Shown piece by piece: positions 1 through 10,749 of a stretch of 64,000 bases of DNA. Source of the stretch: Sipunculus nudus (lineage: Eukaryota; Annelida; Sipuncula; Golfingiida; Sipunculidae); the NCBI GenBank assembly GCA_026874595.1, contig CM049309.1, positions 74,694,426 through 74,758,425 of the forward strand. The letters run 5' to 3'. Below the pieces are notes generated by a model, which searched no databases, had not been told where the DNA came from, and saw only the letters and a program-made list of their open reading frames with translations. Positions within the stretch are counted from its first letter, which is position 1, and every line of letters starts with the position of its first letter. The position numbers and the translations under genes were made by a program.

Positions 1-2573
1 GGACCTGCAGGTGCAGTAGACACCAGGATATATAATAAATGAAAGGTGGCGAATGATACCACCCTGTCACCTAGTCCAAAACCAAAATTCAGATGTACAT
101 ACACAGTCAGCATTAAAGAAAATGGAGGTAGTTACCTCCAAAATAAAATGATAAAAAAAAGATGGCTGAAGAAGCCTGGTGGGGTTGGTATTGAACTTTA
201 GAGATACTGGTCTCATGTTCGATTCAGCAAAGTTCTGCCAATTTGTTGTATTAACCCAAGCAATGGCAGAGGTGTGCTTGTGCCATAATTAATTTTAGTA
301 AATCTGGAAAATTACACAGGAGCACAACCTGTCAACTGTCATGCAGTCACTTTCATCTTTCTGAAATAAAAATTACCAACCATGGCTTCAAACATTAAAG
401 CTGGAATAAGTTTTAGAATAAGATAATGCACCTCATTATTCCTAAAAATTAAACTGAACAAGCAAATCAACAAAATTCAAACATTTTCCTGTCATATATT
501 ATAATATAGGCAGACTAATATAATGAGGGTAGGCAGTAGTGTTATATAAAATGTGTTTTTAAAACCATGTAAGCATATTCAGGGTATTTCATTCAGAAGT
601 GTAAAGATATAGTAAATGAAAAAGAGTTTCTTTTATGGATATCTTCAGGGGCAGATCCATTATTTTGGAAAGAGAGGGGTCCAAGCCAGGAAGAATAATA
701 AGAAAAGCTTAAAAAGGTTCTCAAGTTTGGAAAAGGGGAGGGTCCAGGGATCAAAAATTGGTTTGAAACCTGTAAAAAAGGGTTGCAATGGCTGGAAAAG
801 GGAAGCTGGACCTCCAGCAAGATCTGCTAGTAATCTACGGATATAACATTCATAAAAGCAGATCCAAGGATACTTGAGGTGTAAAACTGAAGTGCAGTGA
901 TAAATGAATGTATATACTTTTAATATGGACATAATGTCACATGTTTAAAGGACTTCATGTGTAAGGCGTGCAGAAATTAACCCAGTGACTAGTCGGAGTA
1001 GAGCTAGATAATATAATACGAATAGATCCACACATAAAAAGAGCATAAGTGTGGGAGAGCTTTCTCATGTAATACTGTACCAAACAACCATCAGCACACA
1101 AGAAGAGACAGCACCTCAAGCTTTCATTATAATAAAAAGAACATGTACAGCATTAATGTGGACAGTGTGTTGCACATGAAATGACATAATGTATAAAATG
1201 CACTGCATATCAGAGTAGCAAATATTTGGTCACCGGGTCTGATGGAAACCTAATAATACAATCCTTTATTGCAACTTTAAGTAAAAAACAGCACTGAATT
1301 ATAGAGGAGTGTATTTTTACACACATTTTACTCTATCAAACACCAACCTGGTGTGTACAAAAACAGATAGCAACCAAGGCTTGTATTAGCATAAAAAATG
1401 TATGCTACTAATATGGATGTGGGGCCGCTCTGTAATGGCCCTAGAGCATACATGCAGTGTTTTTAGCATAAATCTCACCGAGTCACCTCTCACTGTCATC
1501 ATTATCTCATCAGATCTGACTCGGTGTGGAACCCTTTGGACTTTTATCTCCGGCCCACCGTCCTGCCAAGGTGGCCTAATTCCCAAACCTGACCTGCTAA
1601 CTGATAATGCTTACAGGTGCACGTTTGATAAAACTGGTGGTGGTGTATGTTGAAGCTCTGTGCTTTAAATGATTACAATAGAGGTGTTGATGAATAAACT
1701 TGATATAATGTCTGTGTTGGATATGTATACATTTAATGTAGGGTGATACTGGTATTGGTTGATTTAGTATAAGTTCAGGATATGATGTAAGTTCCTATAT
1801 ATATCTCTTCAAATATAAACTTTCATCAATAATTCTTAAACATATGAAAATCAATAAAAGAACTTAAATGAGTATCATGCGTGATCCCAAGCTGTGTGTC
1901 CTTAGTATTTTCGGGTGATATAAAAAAATTATTAATTTTTATGTGCATTCCTTAGTACAGGGCTTTCATTAGGCTGAGAAAGTGAAGAGTCTTGGATGCT
2001 CGAGCCACATTTTAGTGTGACTCATTGCGATATGGCAATGGGAAATGATCTTTGTCAAATTTTGAAGGGTTGTGTAAAATATTATCTTTTTTATTTTACG
2101 TCCTTTTCATATGATTACTTGATTATCTATTGCTTATTTATATGATTATTTGATCAAAGTGAAATCTAAGGCTAAGTTGTTATGAGTGGCTCGTTTTTTG
2201 GAGGTAGTCAGCAGTGGTAACTGACTACTACAAGAGCCAACTTTGGTCCTCTTGGTCCAACAGTCAGCATTTAACATGTCCTGTTGGATGCTTGGACCCA
2301 CAGAATCGAGTGTCTGAGTGAGACTTTGCATGTCACAGTTGCTTGCCCTTGCCTTCCTTAAAGTCATGGTAGTGCTGTATGTTCATGGATATAATCTCAG
2401 TCACTTTGTTCAATTATTACTGCTGATGATAGCAAATTTAGAAAGGTAGATGACTTTGCATTGTAAACAAATACAAAAAACACCCCATGTGGCAAACATT
2501 CTTTCTGTGACAGATTCATTTCCTCAACCACCCACCGTCCAACACATATTTATATATGTATGTATATACACAC
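1..2573. other. Unassigned intronic or intergenic sequence
   Basis: AT-rich sequence in which I see no exon with splice signals and conserved coding content. The short open frames here, for example around 1400-1650, show no recognisable motif. A dispersed repeat fragment (644-812) is listed separately. Because the first SZT2 exon seen further right begins with a splice acceptor, this stretch may be part of a very long SZT2 intron, but that is inference. Confidence 0.4.
644..812 (-). repeat. Dispersed repeat fragment ending in GGATCTGCCCCTG
   Basis: On the minus strand this segment ends with GGATCTGCCCCTG after a stretch rich in AAACCC-like and CCAAAA-like words. Similar wording occurs at about 4029-4240 and 15470-15650, the last ending GGATCGACCCCTG. 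The three segments look like diverged members of one dispersed family. No coding capacity or terminal structure is visible, so no class is assigned. Confidence 0.4.
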
Positions 2574-2737
2574 TGTTACGGGGTGACATAAAAGCAGACC
2601 AAACTGTCTCACTAGGGAAGCTTGCTTTTCTAGCGAAGCAGTTGGGACGCCGGACTTGTGCACCACCGACCTGGGTTTGACTCCCGGATCGGCCCAGGAT
2701 TTTCCCCTCAACAATTTATCTTCGTAACAACACACAC

Positions 2738-2738
<1 letters not shown>
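2574..2738 (+). repeat. tRNA-derived SINE-like unit
   Basis: The segment carries an RNA polymerase III-like B box, GGTTTGACTCC at 2674-2684, close to the consensus GGTTCRANNCC. About 35-45 bases upstream is an A-box-like stretch around TAGCGAAGCAGTTGGGACG (about 2631-2649). This is the layout of a tRNA-derived SINE head. It is flanked on both sides by CA/TA microsatellite. It cannot fold as an intact tRNA gene by eye, so I read it as a SINE or degraded tRNA-like copy. Confidence 0.45.
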
Positions 2739-2822
<84 letters not shown>

Positions 2823-2844
2823 CACTGTGTGTGTGTGTGTGTGT
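2739..2844. repeat. Compound (AC)n(TA)n(TG)n microsatellite
   Basis: A run of AC dinucleotides passes into about 50 bases of TA and then into TG repeats, directly abutting the left arm of the inverted-arm element at 2845. The order AC-TA-TG is itself roughly palindromic and could form a long hairpin. Confidence 0.9.
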
Positions 2845-2932
2845 AAGGTAGAGTTACCCTGCCTTGTAAAGTGCTCTGTGGCCTACAGACTAGGCCAGAG
2901 TGGTATATGTCTGAAGAAAAACAACACTGTAA

Positions 2933-2980
2933 ATTCACAACAGTCGGTTTCACGGGATGCGATCTGACCATCAGGTGAAT
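2933..2980 (-). ncRNA. Degenerate hammerhead ribozyme (left arm)
   Basis: On the minus strand the order is ATTCAC, then CTGATGG, a stem II region, GAAA, a short stem III and GTGAAT. Helix I (6 bp) is intact. The catalytic box reads CTGATGG instead of CTGATGA, a change at core position A9, and stem II is weakened by mismatches. It is the inverted partner of the better preserved copy at 3715-3762 and is probably inactive. Confidence 0.5.
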
Positions 2981-3714
2981 GTGGTTAGAATATATGTGTG
3001 TATATATATGTATGCATCTCTCTCTCTCTATCTATATAAATAGAGTTATCTCTAACAAAGAAAAAAATTAACTTGGAGAAATCAACAATTTGACAAATTA
3101 ATCCAGGAACTGCAGAAAAGCAAACAGATTTAGTGAACTGCAAAGAAATAACAGTGCCCACATTGTATCAGAATTAGAATTTGAATTGTATAGTATTGTA
3201 TATTCAGCACACACATACATATAATAGCTCTTCTTATGTATTAAAAGGGGTATATTCCTTTTCAAAATAAACAATTATAATTGTATTTAGAAAAAAAAAT
3301 TAAAAAAAACTATTTTTTGAGTAATTTTCTTTCCATCAAAATGAAAACTCACCTCTGATAAATTGTAGTAATTGTCTTGGAGAAAATCACATTCTCACCG
3401 ACCCAAGAAAAAGCCCTGATATAAAAGCCTATTCAGAATGGCTTACCTCGCAACACACTGCAGCAGACCTTGCAATATAATGGAGCCAGTGTATTTAAGA
3501 CAGTGCCTGCCCACCAGCTAACAATGGCCAAATGCCAATATTAACTATGCAAAATGACCATGAGGATCAAAGTCAAGGTCACACTGGTTTTTTAATACAT
3601 CACAGAACATGGTCAAAGCAGTGTGTGTAGCGCTTTTAAAGGAAAAATATGCAGTACTTAAGAAGTTAGCTAAATCACCAAAAATCACATAAATGACTTC
3701 TAACTTCTAACCAC

Positions 3715-3762
3715 ATTCACCTGATGATCGGGTCGCATCCCGTGAAACAGTCTGTTGTGAAT
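3715..3762 (+). ncRNA. Type I hammerhead self-cleaving ribozyme
   Basis: The elements of a hammerhead occur in order: helix I strand ATTCAC (3715-3720), core CTGATGA (3721-3727), stem II CGGG/CCCG (3729-3732 with 3739-3742) closing loop TCGCAT, core GAAA (3744-3747), a short stem III ACA/TGT with loop GTC (3747-3755), and the second helix I strand GTGAAT (3757-3762). Expected cleavage is after T3756 (GTT triplet). A U-U mismatch (3728/3743) at the base of stem II departs from the usual G-C pair and may lower activity. Very short stem III is typical of hammerheads from Penelope-like elements and metazoan retrozymes, which often work as dimers. Confidence 0.65.
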
Positions 3763-3848
3763 TAACAGTGTTGTTTTTCTTCAGAGTTATACCGCTCTGG
3801 CCTAGCTTGTAGGCCATAGAGCACTTTACATCGGAGGGTAACACTACC

Positions 3849-3851
<3 letters not shown>

Positions 3852-3930
<79 letters not shown>
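3852..3930. repeat. (TA)n microsatellite
   Basis: About 39 uninterrupted TA dinucleotides directly outside the right hammerhead arm. Confidence 0.95.
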
Positions 3931-3933
<3 letters not shown>

Positions 3934-5437
3934 TGAACTTAGATCTGAGAACCATAAGTTTTTATATGATTAATGATGATGAATACTGTAGTCAGCTTTT
4001 GTCTAATGGTGGAAAACCATGGGATGGCAGGGGTGGATTTTGGAAACTGGAGGGTCACACCAAGGAAGAAAACCTAAAAAAAACCCAATGAAAGAAACCT
4101 AAAAAAGGGTCCTCCAGTCCGGGTAGGATGGGGTCAGGGTGGCAAAATTTGGTTTGAAACCCTAAAAATAGGTTGTTTCAGCTCCAAAAGGGGTTTGGTC
4201 AGGACCCCCTTAACCCCCTTCCACCCCCCCAAAATCACACCTGTGGATGGTGAAATAGGAAATGTGTGAGTGTTATCAGAATAGCTACAGGTCCTTCAAA
4301 AGTTAAAAAAAGTAATAACTAGAACAGGTACATGTAATAATCAATAAATAATCAATTATCAGGTGCTGTTTTCTGTCATATATTGAACATAATTAAACAG
4401 CTGAATCAGAACTCTACAAGAGGTATCTCAGTCCCATTAAATGATTATTCTTAAGTGACTCTTTTAAGCTATTAAACTTAAATAATTTGCTTATCATAGC
4501 GGGACTAGACAGTAACATTTGGTATAAAAAGCCCAAGATTCCAAATTCTGAGATCTTAATGACAGGATTTCAGGGCTCCATTCCTCACATTCAAGAGCTA
4601 AATATTGGCTGTTCAGAAATTGATATATTTCCTTGAAAGACAAAATGGTCCTCACCGTTCCATTTCACACCATTATTTATAGATAACTAGGGCAATAGGG
4701 TTTTAAATGAGGGTTACTGATGATTTCAAGGGCCTGTGGATGGAGGTTAGAATGGCCGGGAAATATTATGTCTAGCTAACCCCTTTGGATTATTTAAAAA
4801 GCTTTATAAAAACTTATTTTGGGTGGGGGGGGGGGGGTGGTGTAAGTGCAAGTGTCACAAACACATTGTAGCAAATAAAAAGATCTTCCTTGATTTATTA
4901 TCTGCACATTTTCTGTGTATGGACTTCCACAAATGCTAATTTTTGGATCTAAAACTTTCAGATCTTCTAATGCACATCACATTTTCGGGGGAGTTAAAGT
5001 TATTTAAAGACTGTACAAAAACTGGTGACCTTAACTGCTGAAATCTAGAATCATTGTGACCCCCATAACTTTTGAAGTACTGAAGCACTCAAACTTGAAA
5101 CAAATAGTTTCCCTCAAGTTCTTGGATCAAAACTGGTGACCTTGATCCTGATCTTCAAGGTCAAATCTGTGGATTTAAGTGTTTTCTGAAACTCCATAAC
5201 TTTTGAGATAGTGCATATTTTACCTCCCACAAACTTTTGCATGGCCCAGGGGGGGGGGGGTGTAGAGGTAGGGGTAGGGGTTATGGGGGGTTGACATATA
5301 TCTGTTTTTGTAACTGCAGAAACGAAGCCATTCTAGTTTACTTCTAGGTGTAATATCAATGTGAAATATATAATGAAATACTTATACTAGGAAATTGTTT
5401 TCATGGAAAGCATGTTCACTAACACATTTACTTTATT
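3931..5437. other. Unassigned sequence with a repeat fragment and poly-G runs
   Basis: No exon is seen. About 4029-4240 resembles the dispersed repeat at 644-812. Poly-G tracts lie near 4822-4839 and 5249-5261. Phrases such as AAGGTCA and ACTGGTGACCTTGA recur around 5030-5165, suggesting a further degraded repeat without visible ends. Confidence 0.4.
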
Positions 5438-5899
5438 GTATCCACCAAAACAGAGTTTTGCGGATACTGTTTTCAGCCCACCGCTGCCGCCGCGTCCGCG
5501 TAGGTTTCCGGAGAACTCCTCCGTAACCGCTGGGCGGAATGTTACGAAACCCGGGATTATGTTCGGGTCATATGTGAACTGATGCGCCCCGATTTTGTTT
5601 TGACCTCTGACCTTTCTTCTGCGCTCTGCATCCATCTGTGCATCTGTTTTGACACATTAACCCACATATCTCAGGAACCATTTGACCGATCAGGAAAAAA
5701 ATTTTACACAAATGTAGCCCTTGGATAGATCTCGCATAAGTCTTTATCATACAGAAAACTGGTAGCGCCACCTGCAACCATTTTTGCACAGGGTCTGTCT
5801 GTTTGTCTGCCACGGGCTAAAATCACTCATATACATGTAGTGGTTTGACTTATCTGCCTTAAATTTTGCATATGTATACAACTGGGACAGCTTTCTGGA

Positions 5900-6830
5900 T
5901 TTTATGGTAGGTGGCGCAACCTACATACACATTTCGGCTGCAGACATCCATGCTAATACGCAACACTTCACTCTATTTCCCCTTGCCACTCAATTCATGC
6001 CTCACTTCACCCGTTCCACTCTAATTTTGGCGGATACACATAGTCGCCGCGTAGGTGTCCGGAGAACTCCTCCGTAACTGCTGGGCGGAATTTTCCGAAA
6101 CCCGGGATTATGTTCGGGTCACATGTGAACTGCTGCGCCCCGATTTTGTTTTGACCTCTGACCTTTCCTTTGCGCTCTGCGTCCGTTTGTGCGTCTGTTT
6201 CCACACATAAACCCACATATCTCGGGAACCGTTTGACCGATCAGGAAAATTTTTTTGCACAAATGTAGCCCTCGGAGAGCTTTATAACATACACCAAAAA
6301 TGGTGGTCTGTCTGTTTGTCTGCCACGGGCTAAAATCACTCATATACATGTAGTGGTTTGACTTATCTGCCTTAAATTTTGCATATGTATACAACTGGGA
6401 CAGCTTTCTGGATTTTATGGTAGGTGGCGCAACCTACATACACATTTCGGCTGCAGACATCCATGCTAATACGCAACACTTCACTCTATTTCCCCTTGCC
6501 ACTCAATTCATGCCTCACTTCACCCGTTCCACTCTGATTTTGGCGGATACACATAGTCGCCGCGTAGGTGTCCGGAGAACTCCTCCGTAACTGCTGGGCG
6601 GAATTTTCCGAAACCCGGGATTATGTTCGGGTCACATGTGAACTGCTGCGCCCCGATTTTGTTTTGACCTCTGACCTTTCCTTTGCGCTCTGCGTCCGTT
6701 TGTGCGTCTGTTTCCACACATAAACCCACATATCTCGGGAACCGTTTGACCGATCAGGAAAATTTTTTTGCACAAATGTAGCCCTCGGAGAGCTTTATAA
6801 CATACACCAAAAATGGTGGCGCCACCTGCA
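5900..6830. repeat. 513-bp tandem duplication inside family C
   Basis: The segment around 6007-6216 recurs at 6520-6729 with an exact offset of 513 bp and very few differences. This indicates a recent duplication or unequal exchange within the element. Open frames on the minus strand in both copies are near identical only because the DNA is repeated. Confidence 0.85.
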
Positions 6831-7990
6831 ACCATGTTTGCACAGTGTCCATCTGTTCGTCTGCCTTGGGTTAAAATCACTCATATCTCTGCAGTGACTT
6901 GACTAATTCACCTGAAATTTAGCATGCGTATACATCCTGGATAGCTTTTCTGATTTTATGACAGGTGGCGCCACCTACATTCACGTTTACGCTGCAGACA
7001 TCCAAGCTCATATCTCGGGAACCGTTTGACCGATCAGGAAAATTCTTTTGCACAAATGTAGCCCTTGGAGAGCTTTATAACATACACCAAAAATGGTGGC
7101 GCCACCTGCAACCATGTTTGCACAGTGTCCATCTGTTCGTCTGCCTTGGGTTAAAATCACTCATATCTCTGCAGTGACTTGACTAATTCACCTGAAATTG
7201 GGCATGCGTATACATCCTGGATAGCTTTTCTGATTTTATGACAGGTGGCGCCACCTACATTCACGTTTACGCTGCAGACATCAAAAGTCATATCTCAGGA
7301 ACCGTTTGACCGATCAGGAAAATTCTTTTGCACAAATGTAGCCCTTGGAGAGCTTTATAACATACACCAAAAATGGTGGCGCTACCTGCAACCATGTTTG
7401 CACAGTGTCCATCTGTTTGTCTGCCTTGGGTTAAAATCACTCATATCTCTGCAGTGACTTGACTAATTCACCTGAAATTTAGCATGCGTATACATCCTTG
7501 ATAGCTTTTCTGATTTTATGACAGGTGGCGCCACCTACATTCACGTTTACGCTGCAGACGTCCAAGCTCATATCTCAGGAACCGTTTGACCGATCAGGAA
7601 AATTTTTTTGCACAAATGTAGCCCTTGGAGAGCTTTATAACATATACCGAAAATGGTGGCACCACCTGCAACCATGTTTGCACAGTGTCCATCTGTTCGT
7701 CTGCCTTGGGTTAAAATCAATCATATTTCTGCAGTGGTTTGACTAATTCACCTGAAATTCGGCATGCTTATACATCCTGGATAGCTTTTCTGATTTTATG
7801 ACAGGTGGCGCCACCTACAATCAAGTTTACGCTGCAGACATCCAAGCTCATATCTAGGGAACCGTTTGACCGATTGGGCCAAAATTTTGCATGTGTATAA
7901 ATCTCACATAGCTCTTTATCATACGCAAAACTGGTAGTGCCACCTGCAGCCATGTTTGCACAGCTCCCATCTGTTTGTCTGCCATGGGAT
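6820..7990. repeat. 280-bp tandem array in family C
   Basis: The phrase ATCTGTTCGTCTGCC or its close variants recurs at 6851, 7131, 7411, 7691 and 7971, an exact period of 280 bp. Each full unit also carries the perfect palindrome AGGTGGCGCCACCT (6963, 7243, 7523, 7803). Units differ at only a few positions. Similar open frames in successive units reflect the DNA repeat, not a protein. Confidence 0.9.
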
Positions 7991-8080
7991 AAAATATCCA
8001 TGCTAATATGCAACACTTCACCCGTTCCACTCTGATTTAGGCGGATACAAGTAGTCGCTTGTCGACTACCCGTATTCTAG

Positions 8081-8617
8081 TTGTATTTAAATACGAATAT
8101 GATTATGTACTCCATTATAAAATTTCTTGCATAAAGAATGGGAATTTAGGTAAAAATGAAAGTATATGAATACTCGTGCAAATAGTTTCAAAATGTATTC
8201 ATGAATGCATTCATGAATATATTCTTTAATATTATTTTAATAATCATATCAGTTAAATTTCATTTTAAAAAATCATATGATTCTCTTATTATTTTTAATA
8301 AAAATTATATTTGGGACAATATTTGTAATTTTTTTAATAAATAGTTAAACTCTTATATTATATGTTCTGCTTATAAGTTATATTGCGAAGTCAAAATCTG
8401 TGTGACAGTAGTACTCCATTTGTTAATAAAATAAATGAAATCAATCCTCTTCCCTGTCTCCAAAGGTACTATCAAAATCATACATAAGCTAAACAACAAC
8501 AACTCATAATACAGCTTATATTTATTACAACACAAAACCAGCATGTGCCTCATTTCTAAATAATATTTTTTTATCATATATAACAGCTGAGCGTCGTGAC
8601 CCATAGGTCCCTTGTTT
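8081..8617 (+). mobile_element. 3' part of a family A element
   Basis: This segment matches 12859-13396 at roughly 95% by eye. It ends with the family A 3' signature: CAGCTGAGC (8584-8592), the small hairpin GACC-CATA-GGTC and CCCTTGTTT. Its 5' part is missing; on the left it abuts the right end of family C. It may be the tail of an element cut by insertion, or part of a local duplication. Confidence 0.6.
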
Positions 8618-10523
8618 TTTGCTTGCCGGAAGATTTCCGGCAAGCATGTTGGTCAGTTGCGTATGTCCATTTGTCTGTTTTTTTGTTTTTTTGTTTGTTT
8701 TTTTGTTTGTTTGTCTGCGCTCTCCTGGCCACAATTTTGCAGCAATCGACATGACCCTTACAGGGTTGATTGACAACCGAACATCCTGGAACCCTATTGT
8801 TTTTGGTCAACATTGCTCCAAGGTCAAGGGTCAAGGTCACGGCAGGTGTGGTTAACGGTTTTTGCACTATAACTTCGCCATAAATAGGCTTATCCATTTC
8901 TGCAATAGCTCATTTTTTTCGTCATCACCTGGCCTTTCTTTTGATATGTAGCTTACTTAAATTTGCCGTTACCATGGTTACATTTTTTGGGCAAAAATCA
9001 TGGAAATTGGAAATAACACGACCATTTTTTTGTAACTTTGTTAGTTTTTAAGCTAGGCAGATCTAGTTTTCAGCATTTTGTTCCACATGACCAGCTTGAC
9101 ATGACTGAAATGAAAGTCACGCCAAATCTCGCGCCATATCTCGTCAAACGAGAAAAAACGAGACTTCGCGGAAATGCTTATAACTTGGCAACTTTTACAG
9201 CTAGACAGGTCTGGTTTTCGGCATTTCGTTCCACCAAACAAGCTTGACACGACAGAGCTGCAAGACAGGCCAAATCTCGCACTGTATCTCGTCAAACGAG
9301 AAAACACGGGATGTCACGGAAATGCTTATAACTGGGCCAGTTTTACAGCTAGACACGTCTGGTTTTCGGCATTTAGTTCCACTAGACCAGCTTGACACGA
9401 CAGATATGCAAGTCTGGCAAAATCTCGCACCGTATCTCGTCAAACGAGAAAACACGAAATTTCACGAAAATGCTTATAACTCGGCCAGTTTTACAGCTAG
9501 ACACGTCTGGTTTCCGGCATTTCCTTCCACATGACCAGCTTGACACGATAGATGTGCAAGTCAGGCCAAATCTCGCACCCTTTCTCGTCAAACGAGAAAA
9601 CACGAGATTTCACGGAAATGCTTATAACTCGGCGAGTTTTACAGCTAGACAGGTCTAGTTTTCGGCATTTTCTTTCACATGACCTGCTGGACATGACAGA
9701 ACTGAAAGTCAGGCCGAATGTCGCACCGTATCTCGTCAAAAGAGAAAACATGAGATTTCACGGAATTGGTTATAACTCGGCGAGTTTTACAGATAGACAC
9801 GTCTGGTTTTCGGCATTTTGTTCCACTAGACCAGCTTGACACGACAGACATGCATGTCAGGCAAAATCTCGCACCGTATCCCGTCAAACGAGAAAACACG
9901 ACATTTCACGGAACTGCAGCTAGACAGGTCTAATTTTCGACATTTAGTTCCACATGACCCGCTTGACATGACAGAACTCCATGTCAGGCACAATCTCGCA
10001 CCGTATCTCGTCAAACGAGAAAATACGAGATTTCACCAAAATGCTTTTTACTCGGCGATTTTTACAGGTACGAAGGTCTAGTTTTCGGCATTGTGTCTCA
10101 TATGAACTGCTTGATCAGATAAAGCCATAAGTCTGCCCAAATCTCGCACCATATCTTGTGCAACGTGAACAAACGAGATGTCACTGAAATGCTTATAACT
10201 CGGCGCCTTTTACAACAAAGTAGTTCTAGTTTTCGGCATTTTGTCACATATGACCAGCTTGACATGACAAACCTGAAAACGTCTCACTGCTTCTTTTCAA
10301 ACGAGATTAACGGGATTTCATGAAAAAATTTTGAAGTTGGTCCCTTTTACACTAGAAAGATATGCAGCTGTTAAAGGTCAGCATGCATAAATAAACATAT
10401 TATCCGTTTCTGCTGCCCCCACAATGTTGCTCATTCATATGACTGTTTCTACATGCACTCTCTGTCTATCTGTCTGTATCATTTCCATTTCCGGCAAGCG
10501 CGTGACCTCTGGTCATCTTGTTT
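8615..10523 (+). mobile_element. Family D element with a 148-bp tandem core
   Basis: The left end follows a T-run with a perfect palindrome at 8621-8645: GCTTGCCGGAA, loop GAT, TTCCGGCAAGC. The same 11-base motif returns at the right as TTCCGGCAAGC (10489-10499), followed by a hairpin TGACC/GGTCA and ATCTTGTTT. Between them lie T-rich sequence, phrases such as AAGGTCAAGGGTCAAGGTCA, and a tandem array of 148-bp units. The architecture equals that of families A-C and of bivalve 'pearl' elements. No transposase or helicase is encoded, so it would be non-autonomous. Confidence 0.6.
9035..10330. repeat. 148-bp minisatellite, about nine units
   Basis: The hairpin TCTCGTCAAACGAGA or a close variant starts at 9139, 9287, 9435, 9583, 9731, 9879, 10006, 10154 and about 10293. 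The spacing is 148 bp except for one unit shortened by about 21 bp (9879 to 10006) and a diverged last unit. Units also share ACAGCTAGACAGGTCT-like and TTTTCGGCATTT words. Overlapping open frames on both strands arise from the periodicity. Confidence 0.9.
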
Positions 10524-10749
10524 CCTGATTGGTCGAACAAGTCTGGAGATATAAGCATTAATGTCTGCAGCGTGAACGTGAATTAAGCTGGTGCTACCTG
10601 TCATAAAATCAAGAAAGCTATCCAGGATGTATACCCATGCCAGATTACAGGTAATTTGGTCAAACCACTGCAGAGATATGAGTGATTTTAACCCAAGGCA
10701 GACAAACAGATGGACGCTGTGCAAAAATGGCTGCAGAGGGCACCACCAT
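10524..10749 (-). mobile_element. Family C fragment, inverted
   Basis: This is the reverse complement of part of the 280-bp family C unit. It includes CCTGATTGGTCGAAC, GTCTGCAGCGTGAACGTGAA and GATGGACGCTGTGCAAAAATG. It runs up to the T-run where family A copy 1 begins at 10750. It continues after that element at 13397, so A copy 1 interrupts it. Confidence 0.7.

Larger units (their letters stand above)
2845..3850. mobile_element. Element with 146-bp inverted arms carrying hammerhead motifs
   Basis: The left arm (2845-2990) and right arm (3705-3850) are reverse complements with roughly 85% identity by eye, separated by a spacer of about 714 bp without a convincing ORF. Both outer ends abut TA-rich microsatellites (2739-2844 and 3852-3930). 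Each arm contains a hammerhead-ribozyme-like sequence near its inner end. Hammerheads in animal genomes are known from Penelope-like element terminal repeats, retrozymes and some satellites. The inverted arrangement could be a non-autonomous Penelope-like insertion or two oppositely oriented copies. The class is inferred; the arms and motifs are seen directly. Confidence 0.6.
5438..8080 (+). mobile_element. Family C rolling-circle-like (HINE/pearl-type) element
   Basis: The left end is a near-perfect palindrome at 5438-5467 (GTATCCACCAAAAC, loop AGA, GTTTTGCGGATAC). The right end has the complementary motif GGCGGATAC (8040-8048), then a hairpin GTAGTCG/CGACTAC (8051-8057 with 8063-8069), ending near CTAG at 8080. 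Between them are internal tandem repeats with periods near 513 and 280 bp. At 8081 the sequence switches to one that recurs at 12859, so 8080 is a supported border. The plan of subterminal inverted repeat, tandem core and 3' hairpin matches Helentron-associated non-autonomous elements; the assignment is inference. Confidence 0.6.

Noticed and set aside
2620-2700. Functional tRNA gene
   Set aside because: A B box is present but no full cloverleaf could be traced and the flanks look like a SINE.
2550-2971. Open frames on both strands over the CA/TA/TG repeats
   Set aside because: They encode only dipeptide runs such as IYIYIY and VCVCV from microsatellite DNA.
6965-7746. Three near-identical 70-73 codon plus-strand frames starting MAPPTFTF
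   Set aside because: They recur exactly every 280 bp with the DNA repeat and have no splice or promoter context; also stops occur on slight drift.
9038-10081. Overlapping plus and minus frames with repeated HVWFSAF and MFSRLTRYGARF words
   Set aside because: They are translations of the 148-bp minisatellite in shifted frames (148 is not a multiple of three), so they do not form one protein.
5438-10330. CRISPR array
   Set aside because: Regular repeats of 280 and 148 bp are far too long, have no spacers, and the DNA is eukaryotic.
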